A DNA stretch of 64,000 nucleotides from positions 34,185-98,184 of the forward strand of contig NZ_FNGG01000008.1 in the NCBI RefSeq assembly GCF_900102915.1, in the 5' to 3' direction. Under the pieces are notes generated by a model that ran no database searches, had not been told where the DNA came from, and was given only the letters and a program-made list of their open reading frames with translations. This DNA is from Salinimicrobium catena. Its GTDB lineage: Bacteria > Bacteroidota > Bacteroidia > Flavobacteriales > Flavobacteriaceae. Shown piece after piece: positions 42,028-50,504 of this stretch. The first letter of the stretch is position 1. The number at the start of each line of letters is the position of its first letter. Position numbers and translations under genes: made by a program.

Positions 42028-42989
42028 ACGATCCCGATCTTTCGGGAATGGTCGATCGCTTTCCCGCTGTCCTTGAAATAACAAGTAGCAACACCAAGGT
42101 CCTCGAGATTCCGAAGAATTTTGAGGACCTTCTCTTTTTGTCGGCTCTTGGTCTGCCGTATATAAACAGCTTTCACATTGACGGGAAATACTTTACAGAT
42201 CCGTTCATATAACTGCGGATCGTGCTGGGAATCGTCTCCCATTAACACATACTGCAATTGCGGATAAAAAGAAATGATATCCTTGATCTTTATGAACTTG
42301 TGGTCATGCCCTCCCCTGCCCGTAAAAAGAAAATCAGCCAGGCCTGTCTTGATCTTTTTCAATTTGATAATGGCTTTTGGAAGGTCATGCATCCTGGCAA
42401 ATTGCAAAATGAACTGGTACAGGTTCCATTCACTGCTCGAAACATAAAAAAAGGAATTAAATGTCCCCTCTCCTTCCTGTCCTGCCCGGCTCAGCGCCTG
42501 GTAATGAGGTACCACATCATCAAAAACCTCTCGGTTGTCGATATTCCTGGTAAGGATCACATACAATTTTTTAAAGAAGTTGTGGGTGTGAGAAATGAGA
42601 AAAGTATCGTCAATATCTGAGATGATCCCCAGCCTGCTCTTGAAGGGTTTCAACAGCTCTCCTTGCTCCACTATTCCCTTATCACCCACTTTACAGGAAA
42701 CTGAATATTTATGCCACCCGCTCTCCAGGAATTCATTATAGGGAATGGTGAACCTGAAATAACCGTCGTTCAGGGTGCGGGTCCTTACCTCAAGCTCTCT
42801 AAAATGCAAGGTGACTTCGGCGTTTTTGATGGGGCTGATGGTGAACATCTTGATAACTGACTTGGCATGACGATAGCCACGCCTGTCTATTTCATATTTA
42901 TCGGGGGCAAGGGAGCTGAAAACATGTCCGAAAACGATCAATTCCTGGTCATTCACATACCCCCTGTACAGTTTAATATCTAGCCTCAT
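42024..42989 (-). CDS. App1-like phosphatidate phosphatase (DUF2183)
   Basis: 321 residues. The DUF2183 core has the HAD-like motif IISDIDDTFLISHTHNFFKK (D-x-D-D-T, near residue 138), then SSSEWNLYQFILQF near 205 and LMGDDSQHDPQLYERI near 270. Yeast App1 is a Mg-dependent phosphatidate phosphatase. The N-terminal 130 residues form a beta-rich domain (HVFSSLAPDKYEIDRRGYRH). It is divergent from the lipid kinase gene by 65 bp, so the pair may act on phosphatidate and diacylglycerol in opposite directions, an inference from context. Confidence 0.9.
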   Translation of the reverse strand: MRLDIKLYRGYVNDQELIVFGHVFSSLAPDKYEIDRRGYRHAKSVIKMFTISPIKNAEVTLHFRELEVRTRTLNDGYFRFTIPYNEFLESGWHKYSVSCKVGDKGIVEQGELLKPFKSRLGIISDIDDTFLISHTHNFFKKLYVILTRNIDNREVFDDVVPHYQALSRAGQEGEGTFNSFFYVSSSEWNLYQFILQFARMHDLPKAIIKLKKIKTGLADFLFTGRGGHDHKFIKIKDIISFYPQLQYVLMGDDSQHDPQLYERICKVFPVNVKAVYIRQTKSRQKEKVLKILRNLEDLGVATCYFKDSGKAIDHSRKIGIV

Positions 42990-43054
42990 CTTTACATTTC
43001 GTTAACTGAGATTCCTTCCCAAAATACTTATTTTTAGCAACAAGCTCAAGCAGA

Positions 43055-43960
43055 ATGTCCACAAATAAAAGGGTCTTACTGGTAGTCAACCCAATTTCAG
43101 GCGGTAAGGATAAAACTCCTATCATAGATGAGGTACGGAAAACCATTATGCAAAGAGGCGATGATCTGCACATCTATGAGACAAGAGGAGAGCATGATAA
43201 GGAAAACCTCTACAAGGTGGTAAATGATTACCAACCTACCAGGGTTCTGATCGTGGGTGGTGACGGAACCATTAAGCTAATGGCCGAGATTCTGAAAGAC
43301 GACAAGGTGCCATTGGGAATCTTTCCTGCAGGTTCTGCCAACGGGCTGGCAGAAAACCTCAACCTGCCTACCAATAATTCCGAATTAACCCAGATCGCGT
43401 TAAGCGATAATTTCGTAGAGCTTGATACCATCTCCATCAATAATGAACTTTGTCTGCATATTAGTGATGTGGGCCTTAATGCAGCTTTGATCAAAAATTA
43501 CCAGGAAGGGAACATAAGAGGAAAATTGGGTTATATCATTCAGTCCATACCTACTCTAATAAAAAGTGATTTTCCATTCCATTTTAAGATCGAAGTTGAG
43601 GGCAGGACCCTGCACCGTAATGCCGTACTTCTGGCCATTGCGAATGCCCGTAAATACGGTACCGGTTCTACCATCAACCCCAAAGGAAAATATGACGATG
43701 GGCTTTTTGAGGTTCTTGTCTTTAAGGAATTCAATATTCCGGAGATCCTAAAAACCTTCAGGGAAAAAGTGGAATTAAGCAAGGACTTTCTGGAGATCTT
43801 TTCAGCTTCCGAAGTGATCATAGAATGTACCAGGAAAGTGCCGTTCCAAATAGACGGGGAGTATCGCGGTGAGGTAAAAAAAGTACATGCTGTAATTTCT
43901 CCGGTAAAGATCAAAATTGCTGTTCCTCAAAAAAAAGCGGAAATAAAGTTAAAGCCCTGA
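43055..43960 (+). CDS. Diacylglycerol kinase-family lipid kinase (DgkB/YegS-like)
   Basis: 301 residues of the DAGK catalytic superfamily. LLVVNPISGGKDKTPIIDEV (near residue 8), IVGGDGTIKLMAEIL (GGDGT near 68) and LGIFPAGSANGLAENL (near 90) form the ATP-binding site; the second domain ends with PFQIDGEYRG near 265. It phosphorylates diacylglycerol or a related lipid at the membrane. The divergent neighbour encodes a putative phosphatidate phosphatase. Confidence 0.93.
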   Translation: MSTNKRVLLVVNPISGGKDKTPIIDEVRKTIMQRGDDLHIYETRGEHDKENLYKVVNDYQPTRVLIVGGDGTIKLMAEILKDDKVPLGIFPAGSANGLAENLNLPTNNSELTQIALSDNFVELDTISINNELCLHISDVGLNAALIKNYQEGNIRGKLGYIIQSIPTLIKSDFPFHFKIEVEGRTLHRNAVLLAIANARKYGTGSTINPKGKYDDGLFEVLVFKEFNIPEILKTFREKVELSKDFLEIFSASEVIIECTRKVPFQIDGEYRGEVKKVHAVISPVKIKIAVPQKKAEIKLKP

Positions 43961-44051
43961 AGCTTTTTTAAACATAGATGCTTTTTAATCCTTAATTAAC
44001 AATACTTTAATTGAAAACCCTCTTGAAATCAGTAATTTAGTGTAAATCAGT

Positions 44052-44073
44052 CTAACTAAAAACTAACTAAAAA
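44052..44073. repeat. Two tandem copies of CTAACTAAAAA
   Basis: An exact 11-bp direct duplication immediately before the start of the gene at 44082; it may simply be slippage in an AT-rich leader. Confidence 0.7.
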
Positions 44074-44081
44074 GAACAATT

Positions 44082-44735
44082 ATGGCAGAGATTAAGATTG
44101 AAAAGAAAAAACCGATTTGGCCCTGGATCATTTTGGTCCTGATTATCCTTGCCATCTTGTACTTCCTGGTTTTCGCAGATGATGACGACAGAGACGAGAT
44201 GGATGATATGGATGACACAGAACAAATTGAGGACGAAATGGGTTGGGAAGATGAAGACACCACTTCCTGGGAAAATGAAACCGATACGACCGATTGGGCT
44301 ACAGAAAGTGACACTCTTGGCGCTGCAGGGGTTTCTGGTTATCTCACCTACATTTCTGATGCTTCAAAAATGGGAGTTGATCATACCTACACCAATAATG
44401 CGCTCATAGAGTTGATGAACGCAGTGCAGGCCAAAGCCCGTGAAATAAACTTCAACATAGAGGCAGATATGCAGGCAGTGAGACAGGATGCTAAAGCCAT
44501 CCAAGATGATCCTTCCAGTATGAACCATGCCAACAAGATCAAGCAGGCAGGAACAAAACTGGCTAACATTCTTCAAAAGATGCAGCAACAAAATTATCCT
44601 GACCTGGCCACCGATGTTGAAGAAATGAAAACAGCTGCGAACAATATTGACGGTTCTGTGCAAACCCTGCAACAGAAAGACCAGATCAATAAGTTCTTTA
44701 ATGAAGCAGCAGACGTTCTAAGAAAAATGAGCTAA
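44082..44735 (+). CDS. Single-pass membrane protein with acidic linker, function unknown
   Basis: 217 residues. One membrane helix at about 12-30 (WPWIILVLIILAILYFLVF) is followed by a strongly acidic, low-complexity stretch to about residue 80, then a helical domain of about 130 residues (NALIELMNAVQAKAREINF, KIKQAGTKLANILQKMQQQ). The helical part would be periplasmic. I do not recognise the family. It is followed 15 bp later by the PRC-barrel gene, so they are likely co-transcribed, within a group of stress genes. Confidence 0.85.
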   Translation: MAEIKIEKKKPIWPWIILVLIILAILYFLVFADDDDRDEMDDMDDTEQIEDEMGWEDEDTTSWENETDTTDWATESDTLGAAGVSGYLTYISDASKMGVDHTYTNNALIELMNAVQAKAREINFNIEADMQAVRQDAKAIQDDPSSMNHANKIKQAGTKLANILQKMQQQNYPDLATDVEEMKTAANNIDGSVQTLQQKDQINKFFNEAADVLRKMS

Positions 44736-44750
44736 TAAAAAACCAAGACT

Positions 44751-45416
44751 ATGAAAGACAAGGAAAAGCATTTATATTATTTAAACGAATTATCAGACTA
44801 TAAAGTTGACAGTGACGATCCAGATGTAAGAGGCTGGAAGGTCAAGGACGTCGACAACCGGGTTATAGGAAAAGTCGATAACTTACTGGTAAGCAAAGCC
44901 CGGAAAAGAGTGGTATACCTTGATGTAGAGGTTGACAGCTCTATCATCGACGCCAATCACGATCCCTACGGCAAACCTGCCAGTGCCGATGTTCATGAAT
45001 TCATCAATAAGGATGGGGAGAACCACCTCATCATTCCTATTGGATTGGCCCGGCTTAATCGAGATGAAAAATATGTCTATACGGACAAGATCAATCACCG
45101 AACTTTTGCCGAAACCAAAAGAATGGAAGCCGGTGCAGACATTGACCGGGATTATGAAGTTGTGGTTTTAGAATCTTACAACAGAGATCTGGATCGTGGC
45201 GAAAGAACTGGGGACAGTGATTATCGTGACCGTGAAACCACTGCTAACCCAAAAAGGGATCTTGATGAGTATGAAAGAAGCCGCATGAGCGACAAAGATG
45301 AGCTTTTAGACGATGACAGCGGAACTTACGAAGAAAGAAGACAAAGAGGACGAATCCCCGATGATGACTCTTTTTATGACAGGGGTGAATTTGATCGCGA
45401 TAAGTATCGCAGGTAG
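44751..45416 (+). CDS. PRC-barrel domain protein
   Basis: 221 residues. The PRC barrel lies at about 25-120 (GWKVKDVDNRVIGKVDNLLV, then RVVYLDVEVDSS and LIIPIGLARLNRDEKYVYTD). The C-terminal 80 residues are highly charged and probably disordered (many Asp, Arg, Glu). PRC-barrel proteins bind RNA or protein partners; similar charged versions occur as stress proteins. No signal peptide. Overall similar to photosynthetic reaction centre H-like barrels found in non-photosynthetic bacteria. Confidence 0.87.
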   Translation: MKDKEKHLYYLNELSDYKVDSDDPDVRGWKVKDVDNRVIGKVDNLLVSKARKRVVYLDVEVDSSIIDANHDPYGKPASADVHEFINKDGENHLIIPIGLARLNRDEKYVYTDKINHRTFAETKRMEAGADIDRDYEVVVLESYNRDLDRGERTGDSDYRDRETTANPKRDLDEYERSRMSDKDELLDDDSGTYEERRQRGRIPDDDSFYDRGEFDRDKYRR

Positions 45417-45436
45417 TGACCTCATCTAGAGAATAG

Positions 45437-45464
45437 AAGGGAAACCAAAGGGTTTCCCTTTTTT
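45437..45464 (+). terminator. Terminator after the PRC-barrel gene
   Basis: Stem AAGGGAAACC/GGTTTCCCTT with a 4-base loop and T6 tail. Confidence 0.9.
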
Positions 45465-45482
45465 CAATTTTAAAATGCTATC

Positions 45483-46697
45483 ATGAACTATAAAAAAGTA
45501 TTTTTTAGGAACAAAAAGGGAAATGAACTTTCAGGATACCTGGAGTTGCCGCTCAATAAAGAGCCGCACAGTTTTGTGCTGTTCGCCCACTGTTTTACCT
45601 GCAATAAGAATTTCTTCGCTGTCAAAAATGTGGCCAGGGCTCTTTCGGCCAAAGGCTACGGAGTCCTTAGATTCGATTTTACGGGACTGGGTGAAAGTGA
45701 AGGAGATTTCTCTGACACCACTTTTTCAGGGAATGTTGAAGATCTACTCTCTGCAGCAGACTTTCTGGAAAAAGAACATGCTGCTCCTTCCCTGCTCGTA
45801 GGCCATTCTTTAGGTGGCGCAGCAGTGATACTGGCAGCCAAACAGTTGCCTTCGGTGAAAGCGGTAGCTACTATTGGCGCTCCCTCTACTCCGCAGCACG
45901 TTACCCACATCATGCGTTCAGAAATTGAAGAGATCAAAGAAAAAGGAATTGCTGAAGTGAATGTAGGAGGCAGAAATTTCAAGATAAAAGAAGAGTTCCT
46001 GAATGACCTTAACGGCAGGGAAGTTCAAAAAATGGTCGCAGAACTTGATGCCGCACTGCTCATTTTACATTCGCCTCAAGATCCTGTGGTAGAGATCAAG
46101 AATGCCGAAGAGCTCTATGTGGCTGCCCGGCATCCAAAGAGCTTCGTAACGCTTAACGGGGCAGACCATCTGCTTACAAACACTAAAGACTCTACATATG
46201 CCGGAGAAGTGATCGCTGCCTGGGCTTCGAGGTATCTAAGCATCCCGGAACAAAAGATACTTTCAACAGACCATCAGGTGGTAGCAAACCTGGGCGAGGA
46301 AGGTTTTACCACACAATTGCGGGCCGGCAAACATTACTTCACCTCTGACGAACCCAAAAGTGTGGGCGGCAGTGATTTTGGTCCTACTCCGTACGATTTT
46401 CTTTCGGCCGCTCTTGCTGCCTGTACTTCAATGACAGTACAAATGTATGTGCGCCGGAAGAAATGGCCTCTTGTGAATATTGAAACGCATGTAAATCACA
46501 ACAAGACACATGTGGATGACTGTAACAACTGCGAAAGAAATACTTCCAAGATCGATGTTTTTGAGAGGGAAATAATTCTGGAGGGTAATTTGGATGAGGA
46601 ACAGCAACAAAAGGTGCTGGAGATCGCCAATAAATGTCCGGTACACCGAACCTTGCACAACAAAATAGAAATTAACACCAGGCTTGGCAAGAAATAA
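45483..46697 (+). CDS. Fused alpha/beta hydrolase and OsmC-like peroxide reductase
   Basis: 404 residues, two domains. The hydrolase part (about 1-255) has SFVLFAHCFTCNKNFFAVKN, FDFTGLGESEGDFSD, the elbow LLVGHSLGGAA (Ser near 103) and NGADHLLTN with the His (near 220). The OsmC part (about 270-404) has GRAGKHYF-like (RAGKHYFTSDEPKSVGGSD), the first redox Cys in SAALAACTSMTVQMYVRRK near 320 and the second in IANKCPVHRTLHNKIEI near 387. OsmC proteins reduce organic hydroperoxides. The fusion is widespread in Bacteroidota and Proteobacteria; the hydrolase substrate is unknown. The neighbouring Cu/Zn SOD also fits oxidative stress. Confidence 0.93.
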   Translation: MNYKKVFFRNKKGNELSGYLELPLNKEPHSFVLFAHCFTCNKNFFAVKNVARALSAKGYGVLRFDFTGLGESEGDFSDTTFSGNVEDLLSAADFLEKEHAAPSLLVGHSLGGAAVILAAKQLPSVKAVATIGAPSTPQHVTHIMRSEIEEIKEKGIAEVNVGGRNFKIKEEFLNDLNGREVQKMVAELDAALLILHSPQDPVVEIKNAEELYVAARHPKSFVTLNGADHLLTNTKDSTYAGEVIAAWASRYLSIPEQKILSTDHQVVANLGEEGFTTQLRAGKHYFTSDEPKSVGGSDFGPTPYDFLSAALAACTSMTVQMYVRRKKWPLVNIETHVNHNKTHVDDCNNCERNTSKIDVFEREIILEGNLDEEQQQKVLEIANKCPVHRTLHNKIEINTRLGKK

Positions 46698-46791
46698 AGA
46701 AACCGCTTTCCTTTGTTAAGCTAAGCTTAATAATTTGGCAAATGCAGGCATTCTCTATACTTTAGTCGCACTAACTAATTTTACACATACT

Positions 46792-47394
46792 ATGAAACGT
46801 ATCTATTTATCACTATTATTCTCCGCCGCAATCTTCTTCACAGGTTGTAAAAATGAAAACACCACTGCTGAAGACAGAGTGGAAGAGAACGTGGATGCTA
46901 CCCAGGAAACTGCCGCGGAAGATATGGAGATGGAGGAAGAAATGAAGGAAATCACTGTTCAAATGGAACCAAAGAGCAAGAGTGACCTTACCGGAACCGT
47001 AACCTTTACTGAAGAGAACGGGGAAGTTACCATGACGGCAGAATTCACAGGTTTAAAAGAAGGTATGCATGCCATTCACCTGCATGAGAAAGCTGATTGT
47101 TCTGCTGAGGACGGAACTTCAGCCGGAGGTCACTGGAACCCTACTTTTGAAGATCACGGGGAATGGGGCAGCGAAAAAGGCTACCACCGTGGAGACATTG
47201 GGAACTTTGATGTGAATGCCGAAGGAAAAGGAAGCATCACTTTCACCACCGACCAGTGGTGTATAGGATGTGACGATGAGAAAAAGAACATTCTGAATAA
47301 AGCAGTTATCGTTCATGACGGAGCCGATGACTTTACTTCACAGCCAAGCGGTGCCGCAGGTACAAGAGTAGGCTGCGGAGTGATCAAGCAGTAA
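46792..47394 (+). CDS. Lipoprotein Cu/Zn superoxide dismutase
   Basis: 200 residues from 46792 (the frame opens earlier with a TTG, but the lipoprotein signal MKRIYLSLLFSAAIFFTGCK fixes this start). After an acidic linker, the SOD domain shows GMHAIHLHEKADCS (copper His pair), SAGGHWNPTFEDHGEWG (bridging and zinc His), YHRGDIGNFDV (zinc Asp), AVIVHDGADDF (copper His) and AGTRVGCGVI with the disulphide Cys. An insertion with CIGCDDEK in the electrostatic loop is unusual. It would protect the envelope from superoxide, anchored to the outer or inner membrane. Confidence 0.94.
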   Translation: MKRIYLSLLFSAAIFFTGCKNENTTAEDRVEENVDATQETAAEDMEMEEEMKEITVQMEPKSKSDLTGTVTFTEENGEVTMTAEFTGLKEGMHAIHLHEKADCSAEDGTSAGGHWNPTFEDHGEWGSEKGYHRGDIGNFDVNAEGKGSITFTTDQWCIGCDDEKKNILNKAVIVHDGADDFTSQPSGAAGTRVGCGVIKQ

Positions 47395-47415
47395 TACCTA
47401 TAACCAATTAAAATT

Positions 47416-47450
47416 AAAAGTCCCAAAAGCTCATACTTTTGGGACTTTTT
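47416..47450. terminator. Bidirectional terminator between SOD and NDH-2 genes
   Basis: Stem AAAAGTCCCAAAAG/CTTTTGGGACTTTT, 6-base loop. The T5 on the right and A/T tract on the left suit both convergent genes. Confidence 0.9.
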
Positions 47451-47475
47451 CTTTGGACAAAAATGCAATTTTCGG

Positions 47476-48786
47476 TTACACCTTCTTTTGATCTACCTCC
47501 AGGTTCTTCTTGTTGCTTTTAAAAGGCCTTATGATGAGCCTTGAAGCTTTGTCGTAGTTCACGTAATTATAGATCCAGTTGAAAAATGTAACGATACGGT
47601 TTCTAAAGCCTACAAGGAAATACAAGTGGATGAACATCCAGAGGAACCAGGCAAAAAAGCCACCGAACCGCATTTTTCCAAGATCCACCACGGCTTTATT
47701 TCTTCCCACTGTAGCCATGGTTCCTTTATCGTTATATTCAAAAGGCACAAGTTCTTCCTTTTTAAGCAGGCGCTTGATATTCTTTGCCAGGTTCCTTCCT
47801 TGTTGTATGGCTGGCTGAGCTACCATAGGGTGTCCTTTGGGATATTTCTCGTTTCTCATGAGCGCGATATCGCCTATGGCAAATATATTTTCGTAACCGG
47901 TAACCTGGTTAAAAACATTCACTTCATAGCGATCTGCCTTGTCCACCACTGCTGAGGCATTCAATCCTTCAACAGGTGCGCCTGCCACTCCCGCGGCCCA
48001 GATAAAGGTAGCGGTCTTGAAGTTCAATCCTTCCTTATTTGTGGTGACGGTTTCTCCGTTATATTCCTGCACCATGGTATTAAGGTGGATCTCCACCCCC
48101 AGCTCTTTCAAAAATTTATAGGCTTTTTCAGAGGCTTTTTCACTCATAGGTGGTAAAACCCTGTCAAGCCCCTCAATAAGATGAATTTGTATTTCATTGG
48201 TATCAAGATCCCGAAAATCGCGCGGAACGATATGATTCCTTACTTCAGCTATGGCTCCGCACAGCTCTACCCCCGTAGGGCCTGCACCGGCAACGACAAA
48301 ATTTAAGAGCGCCTTCCGTTTTACGGGGTCTTCGGTGATCACCGCCTGCTCCAGGTTTTCCAGGATAAGGCTACGTATGTTTAGCGCCTGCGGAATGGTC
48401 TTCATCCACATGCCGTGTTCTTCAATGCTCTCATTTCCGAAGAAATTCGTCTTGGAACCCGTGGCCAGCACAAGATAGTCATAGGAAAGGTCACCAATTG
48501 AGGTTTTGATCAGGTTCTCCTCAGGAACGATCTGCTGCACTTCGGCCAGGCGAAAATACCCGTCTTTGCTGTGCCGGGTGATCTTCCGGAGCGGATAGGC
48601 AATAGAATCGGGCTCCAACCCAGAGGTTGAGACCTGGTACAGCAAGGGCTGAAATGTATGGTAATTATTACGGTCAAGCAATACCACCTGCAGTTTTTCC
48701 TTTAGCAGGTGCTTGGCCAATGAAATTCCTGCAAACCCACCGCCAACGATCACCACCCTCGGATTTTCAGATATTGGAATATTCAT
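47476..48786 (-). CDS. Type II NADH:quinone oxidoreductase (NDH-2)
   Basis: 436 residues with two Rossmann dinucleotide motifs: VVIVGGGFAGISLAKHL (FAD, residues 11-27) and VVAGAGPTGVELCGAIAEV (NADH, near 167). The quinone/FAD segment GDIALMRNEKYPKGHPMVAQPAIQQ lies near 305-330, and two C-terminal hydrophobic helices (FFAWFLWMFIHLYFLVGF near 385) attach it to the membrane. It passes electrons from NADH to quinone without pumping protons. A TAACTTTG box lies 20 bp upstream. Confidence 0.93.
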   Translation of the reverse strand: MNIPISENPRVVIVGGGFAGISLAKHLLKEKLQVVLLDRNNYHTFQPLLYQVSTSGLEPDSIAYPLRKITRHSKDGYFRLAEVQQIVPEENLIKTSIGDLSYDYLVLATGSKTNFFGNESIEEHGMWMKTIPQALNIRSLILENLEQAVITEDPVKRKALLNFVVAGAGPTGVELCGAIAEVRNHIVPRDFRDLDTNEIQIHLIEGLDRVLPPMSEKASEKAYKFLKELGVEIHLNTMVQEYNGETVTTNKEGLNFKTATFIWAAGVAGAPVEGLNASAVVDKADRYEVNVFNQVTGYENIFAIGDIALMRNEKYPKGHPMVAQPAIQQGRNLAKNIKRLLKKEELVPFEYNDKGTMATVGRNKAVVDLGKMRFGGFFAWFLWMFIHLYFLVGFRNRIVTFFNWIYNYVNYDKASRLIIRPFKSNKKNLEVDQKKV

Positions 48787-48805
48787 GTTAAAAAGCTTAT
48801 TTTTC

Positions 48806-48813
48806 CAAAGTTA
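48806..48813 (-). promoter_or_regulatory. -7 promoter box for the NDH-2 gene (TAACTTTG)
   Basis: On the minus strand TAACTTTG 19 bp before the start codon; no properly spaced -33 box. Confidence 0.58.
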
Positions 48814-48906
48814 TAGTTTTAAAACCAAGTGAGGGAAAAGAAAATAATTTTAGCCTTTTTGTAACAAGTATCTTAGATCTTCTACCTATAGGGGCTAACT
48901 ATCATT

Positions 48907-49401
48907 GTGAAGAAAGAACTGGAACATCAATTCGTGTCGAATCTGGAAAAGCACCAGAACATTGTGCATAAGATATGTCGTATGTACACCAATGACCAGG
49001 ATTCGCACAATGATCTTTTCCAGGAGATCACAATTCAGCTGTGGAAGGCGTATCCCAAGTTCAGGGGAGATGCCAAGTTCAGCACCTGGATGTACCGGGT
49101 GGCATTGAACACGGCCATCACTCTTTACCGGAAGTCCAAAAGAGATATAAAGACGCAGAATTATGACGAGGTTAGCTTTAAAATAAAGGCTCATGATTAT
49201 GACGATGAAACAGAACAGCAGCTTAAACTTATGTATAAAGCAGTAAAAGAGTTAAATGATATTGACAAGGCGCTGGTCTTTTTATATTTGGAGGATCAAT
49301 CTTACAGGGATATTTCAGAGACCCTGGGTATCACAGAAGTCAATGCCAGAGTAAAAATGAACAGGATAAAAAAGGCATTAAAAAGTATAATTAATCCGTA
49401 A
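48907..49401 (+). CDS. ECF-type RNA polymerase sigma factor (second module)
   Basis: 164 residues; the likely start is the GTG at 48907, which follows immediately on an in-frame-free leader. Region 2 is DSHNDLFQEITIQLWKAYPK then STWMYRVALNTAITLY (near 35-75). Region 4 is LNDIDKALVFLYLEDQSYRD then ISETLGITEVNARVKMNRIK (near 115-158). Only 5 bp separate it from the next gene, which encodes a membrane protein that may be its anti-sigma partner. The module differs from the one at 14.7 kb in lacking a CpxP-like third gene. Confidence 0.92.
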   Translation: MKKELEHQFVSNLEKHQNIVHKICRMYTNDQDSHNDLFQEITIQLWKAYPKFRGDAKFSTWMYRVALNTAITLYRKSKRDIKTQNYDEVSFKIKAHDYDDETEQQLKLMYKAVKELNDIDKALVFLYLEDQSYRDISETLGITEVNARVKMNRIKKALKSIINP

Positions 49402-49406
49402 CCGGA

Positions 49407-50045
49407 ATGGATGAACTGGATATTTTAAAACAGAACTGGAAAAAGCAGGAAGAAGATCTTCCAAGGCTATCCTACGACCAGATCTACAAAATGCTTTGGA
49501 AGAAATCCTCATCCATCGTCAAATGGATCTTTGTGATCAGCATACTGGAGCTTTTGCTTTCTACCCTGTTAAGCATTGGCCTTGCCGATGCCGAATACTG
49601 GGCAGAAATGGAGCAGATCCACCTGAAGAATTTTACTATTGGCCTATACATCGTCAGCTATAGTGTGACCTTCTATTTCATTTACAGGTTCTACAGGAAT
49701 TACAGAAAGATCTCTGCGACCGATGATGCGGCCACATTGATGAGGAACATCCTTAAGACCCGCAGAACCGTGAAAACCTACATCGCGTTCGTCCTTATTT
49801 CTTCGGGACTTACTGCAGTGATCATCGCTGTCTTCACGTTAAGAAATCATCAAATGTTCGCGACAGCCGAAGATACCTCAAAATACGCCTTTGATATGCT
49901 GGATTGGGTCAAACTTGTCGTGGGTGGGTTGGTGATCCTTGGAGCTTTTTTATGCGCCCTGTGGTTGTTCTATAAGCTTATCTACGGAATTCTCCTTAGA
50001 AGGTTAAGAGCTAATTACCGGGAACTGAAAAAACTTGAGGTATAA
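49407..50045 (+). CDS. Membrane protein downstream of ECF sigma gene
   Basis: 212 residues. The N-terminal cytoplasmic part (MDELDILKQNWKKQEEDLPR, then SYDQIYKMLWKKSS) is followed by four predicted helices (about 37-57, 75-96, 125-147, 170-200). The D-I-L-K-x-x-W-K start is shared by a Bacteroidota family often placed after ECF sigma genes, sometimes misnamed carotene monooxygenase; no enzyme motif is present. Anti-sigma function is inferred from context. The next gene begins at the base after its stop codon. Confidence 0.85.
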   Translation: MDELDILKQNWKKQEEDLPRLSYDQIYKMLWKKSSSIVKWIFVISILELLLSTLLSIGLADAEYWAEMEQIHLKNFTIGLYIVSYSVTFYFIYRFYRNYRKISATDDAATLMRNILKTRRTVKTYIAFVLISSGLTAVIIAVFTLRNHQMFATAEDTSKYAFDMLDWVKLVVGGLVILGAFLCALWLFYKLIYGILLRRLRANYRELKKLEV

Positions 50046-50471
50046 ATGGAAATTTCCGGCTCAAAGCCTAAACTCATTCTTCCTGAAAAGGAAAAGGGAA
50101 ACATCCGGGATTTTCAGGAATTGATCAATGCCATCAATTCCAAAGCTCTTTCTTCGGAAACTGCCGAAAAGGTTCAGAATAAAGTAAATCATTTGAATGC
50201 CTGGGAAGGTTCTTCAAAAAGTTTCGTCAAGGAACTAAAGAAGGTTAAAAAAAGAGGTTTTGGAGATCCTTCAGAAAAACAAAAGCTGGTGCCCGAAAAA
50301 TACTACGCCACCCTTTGGATGCCCCTGGGAATGTCGGTTTTTGGACTGCCTATCAGGGTAGCAATCTCAGCACTTACGGGCAAAATCTCCTTCATTGGCA
50401 TAGGCCTGCCTTTGGGAATGGCGATAGGTTCTTTCTACGGGGTATACCTTGATAAAAAAGCAGAAAAATAA
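50046..50471 (+). CDS. Small membrane protein, third gene of the sigma module
   Basis: 141 residues. The cytoplasmic helical N-terminal half (EKGNIRDFQELINAINSKAL, VKELKKVKKRGFGDPSEKQK) is followed by two membrane helices at about 92-110 and 112-132 (ISFIGIGLPLGMAIGSFYGV). I do not recognise a family. It directly abuts the preceding stop codon, so it is translationally coupled with the probable anti-sigma gene. Confidence 0.8.
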   Translation: MEISGSKPKLILPEKEKGNIRDFQELINAINSKALSSETAEKVQNKVNHLNAWEGSSKSFVKELKKVKKRGFGDPSEKQKLVPEKYYATLWMPLGMSVFGLPIRVAISALTGKISFIGIGLPLGMAIGSFYGVYLDKKAEK

Positions 50472-50504
50472 ACAGATCTTAAAGTACTGACAAAAAGAAC
50501 AGGT

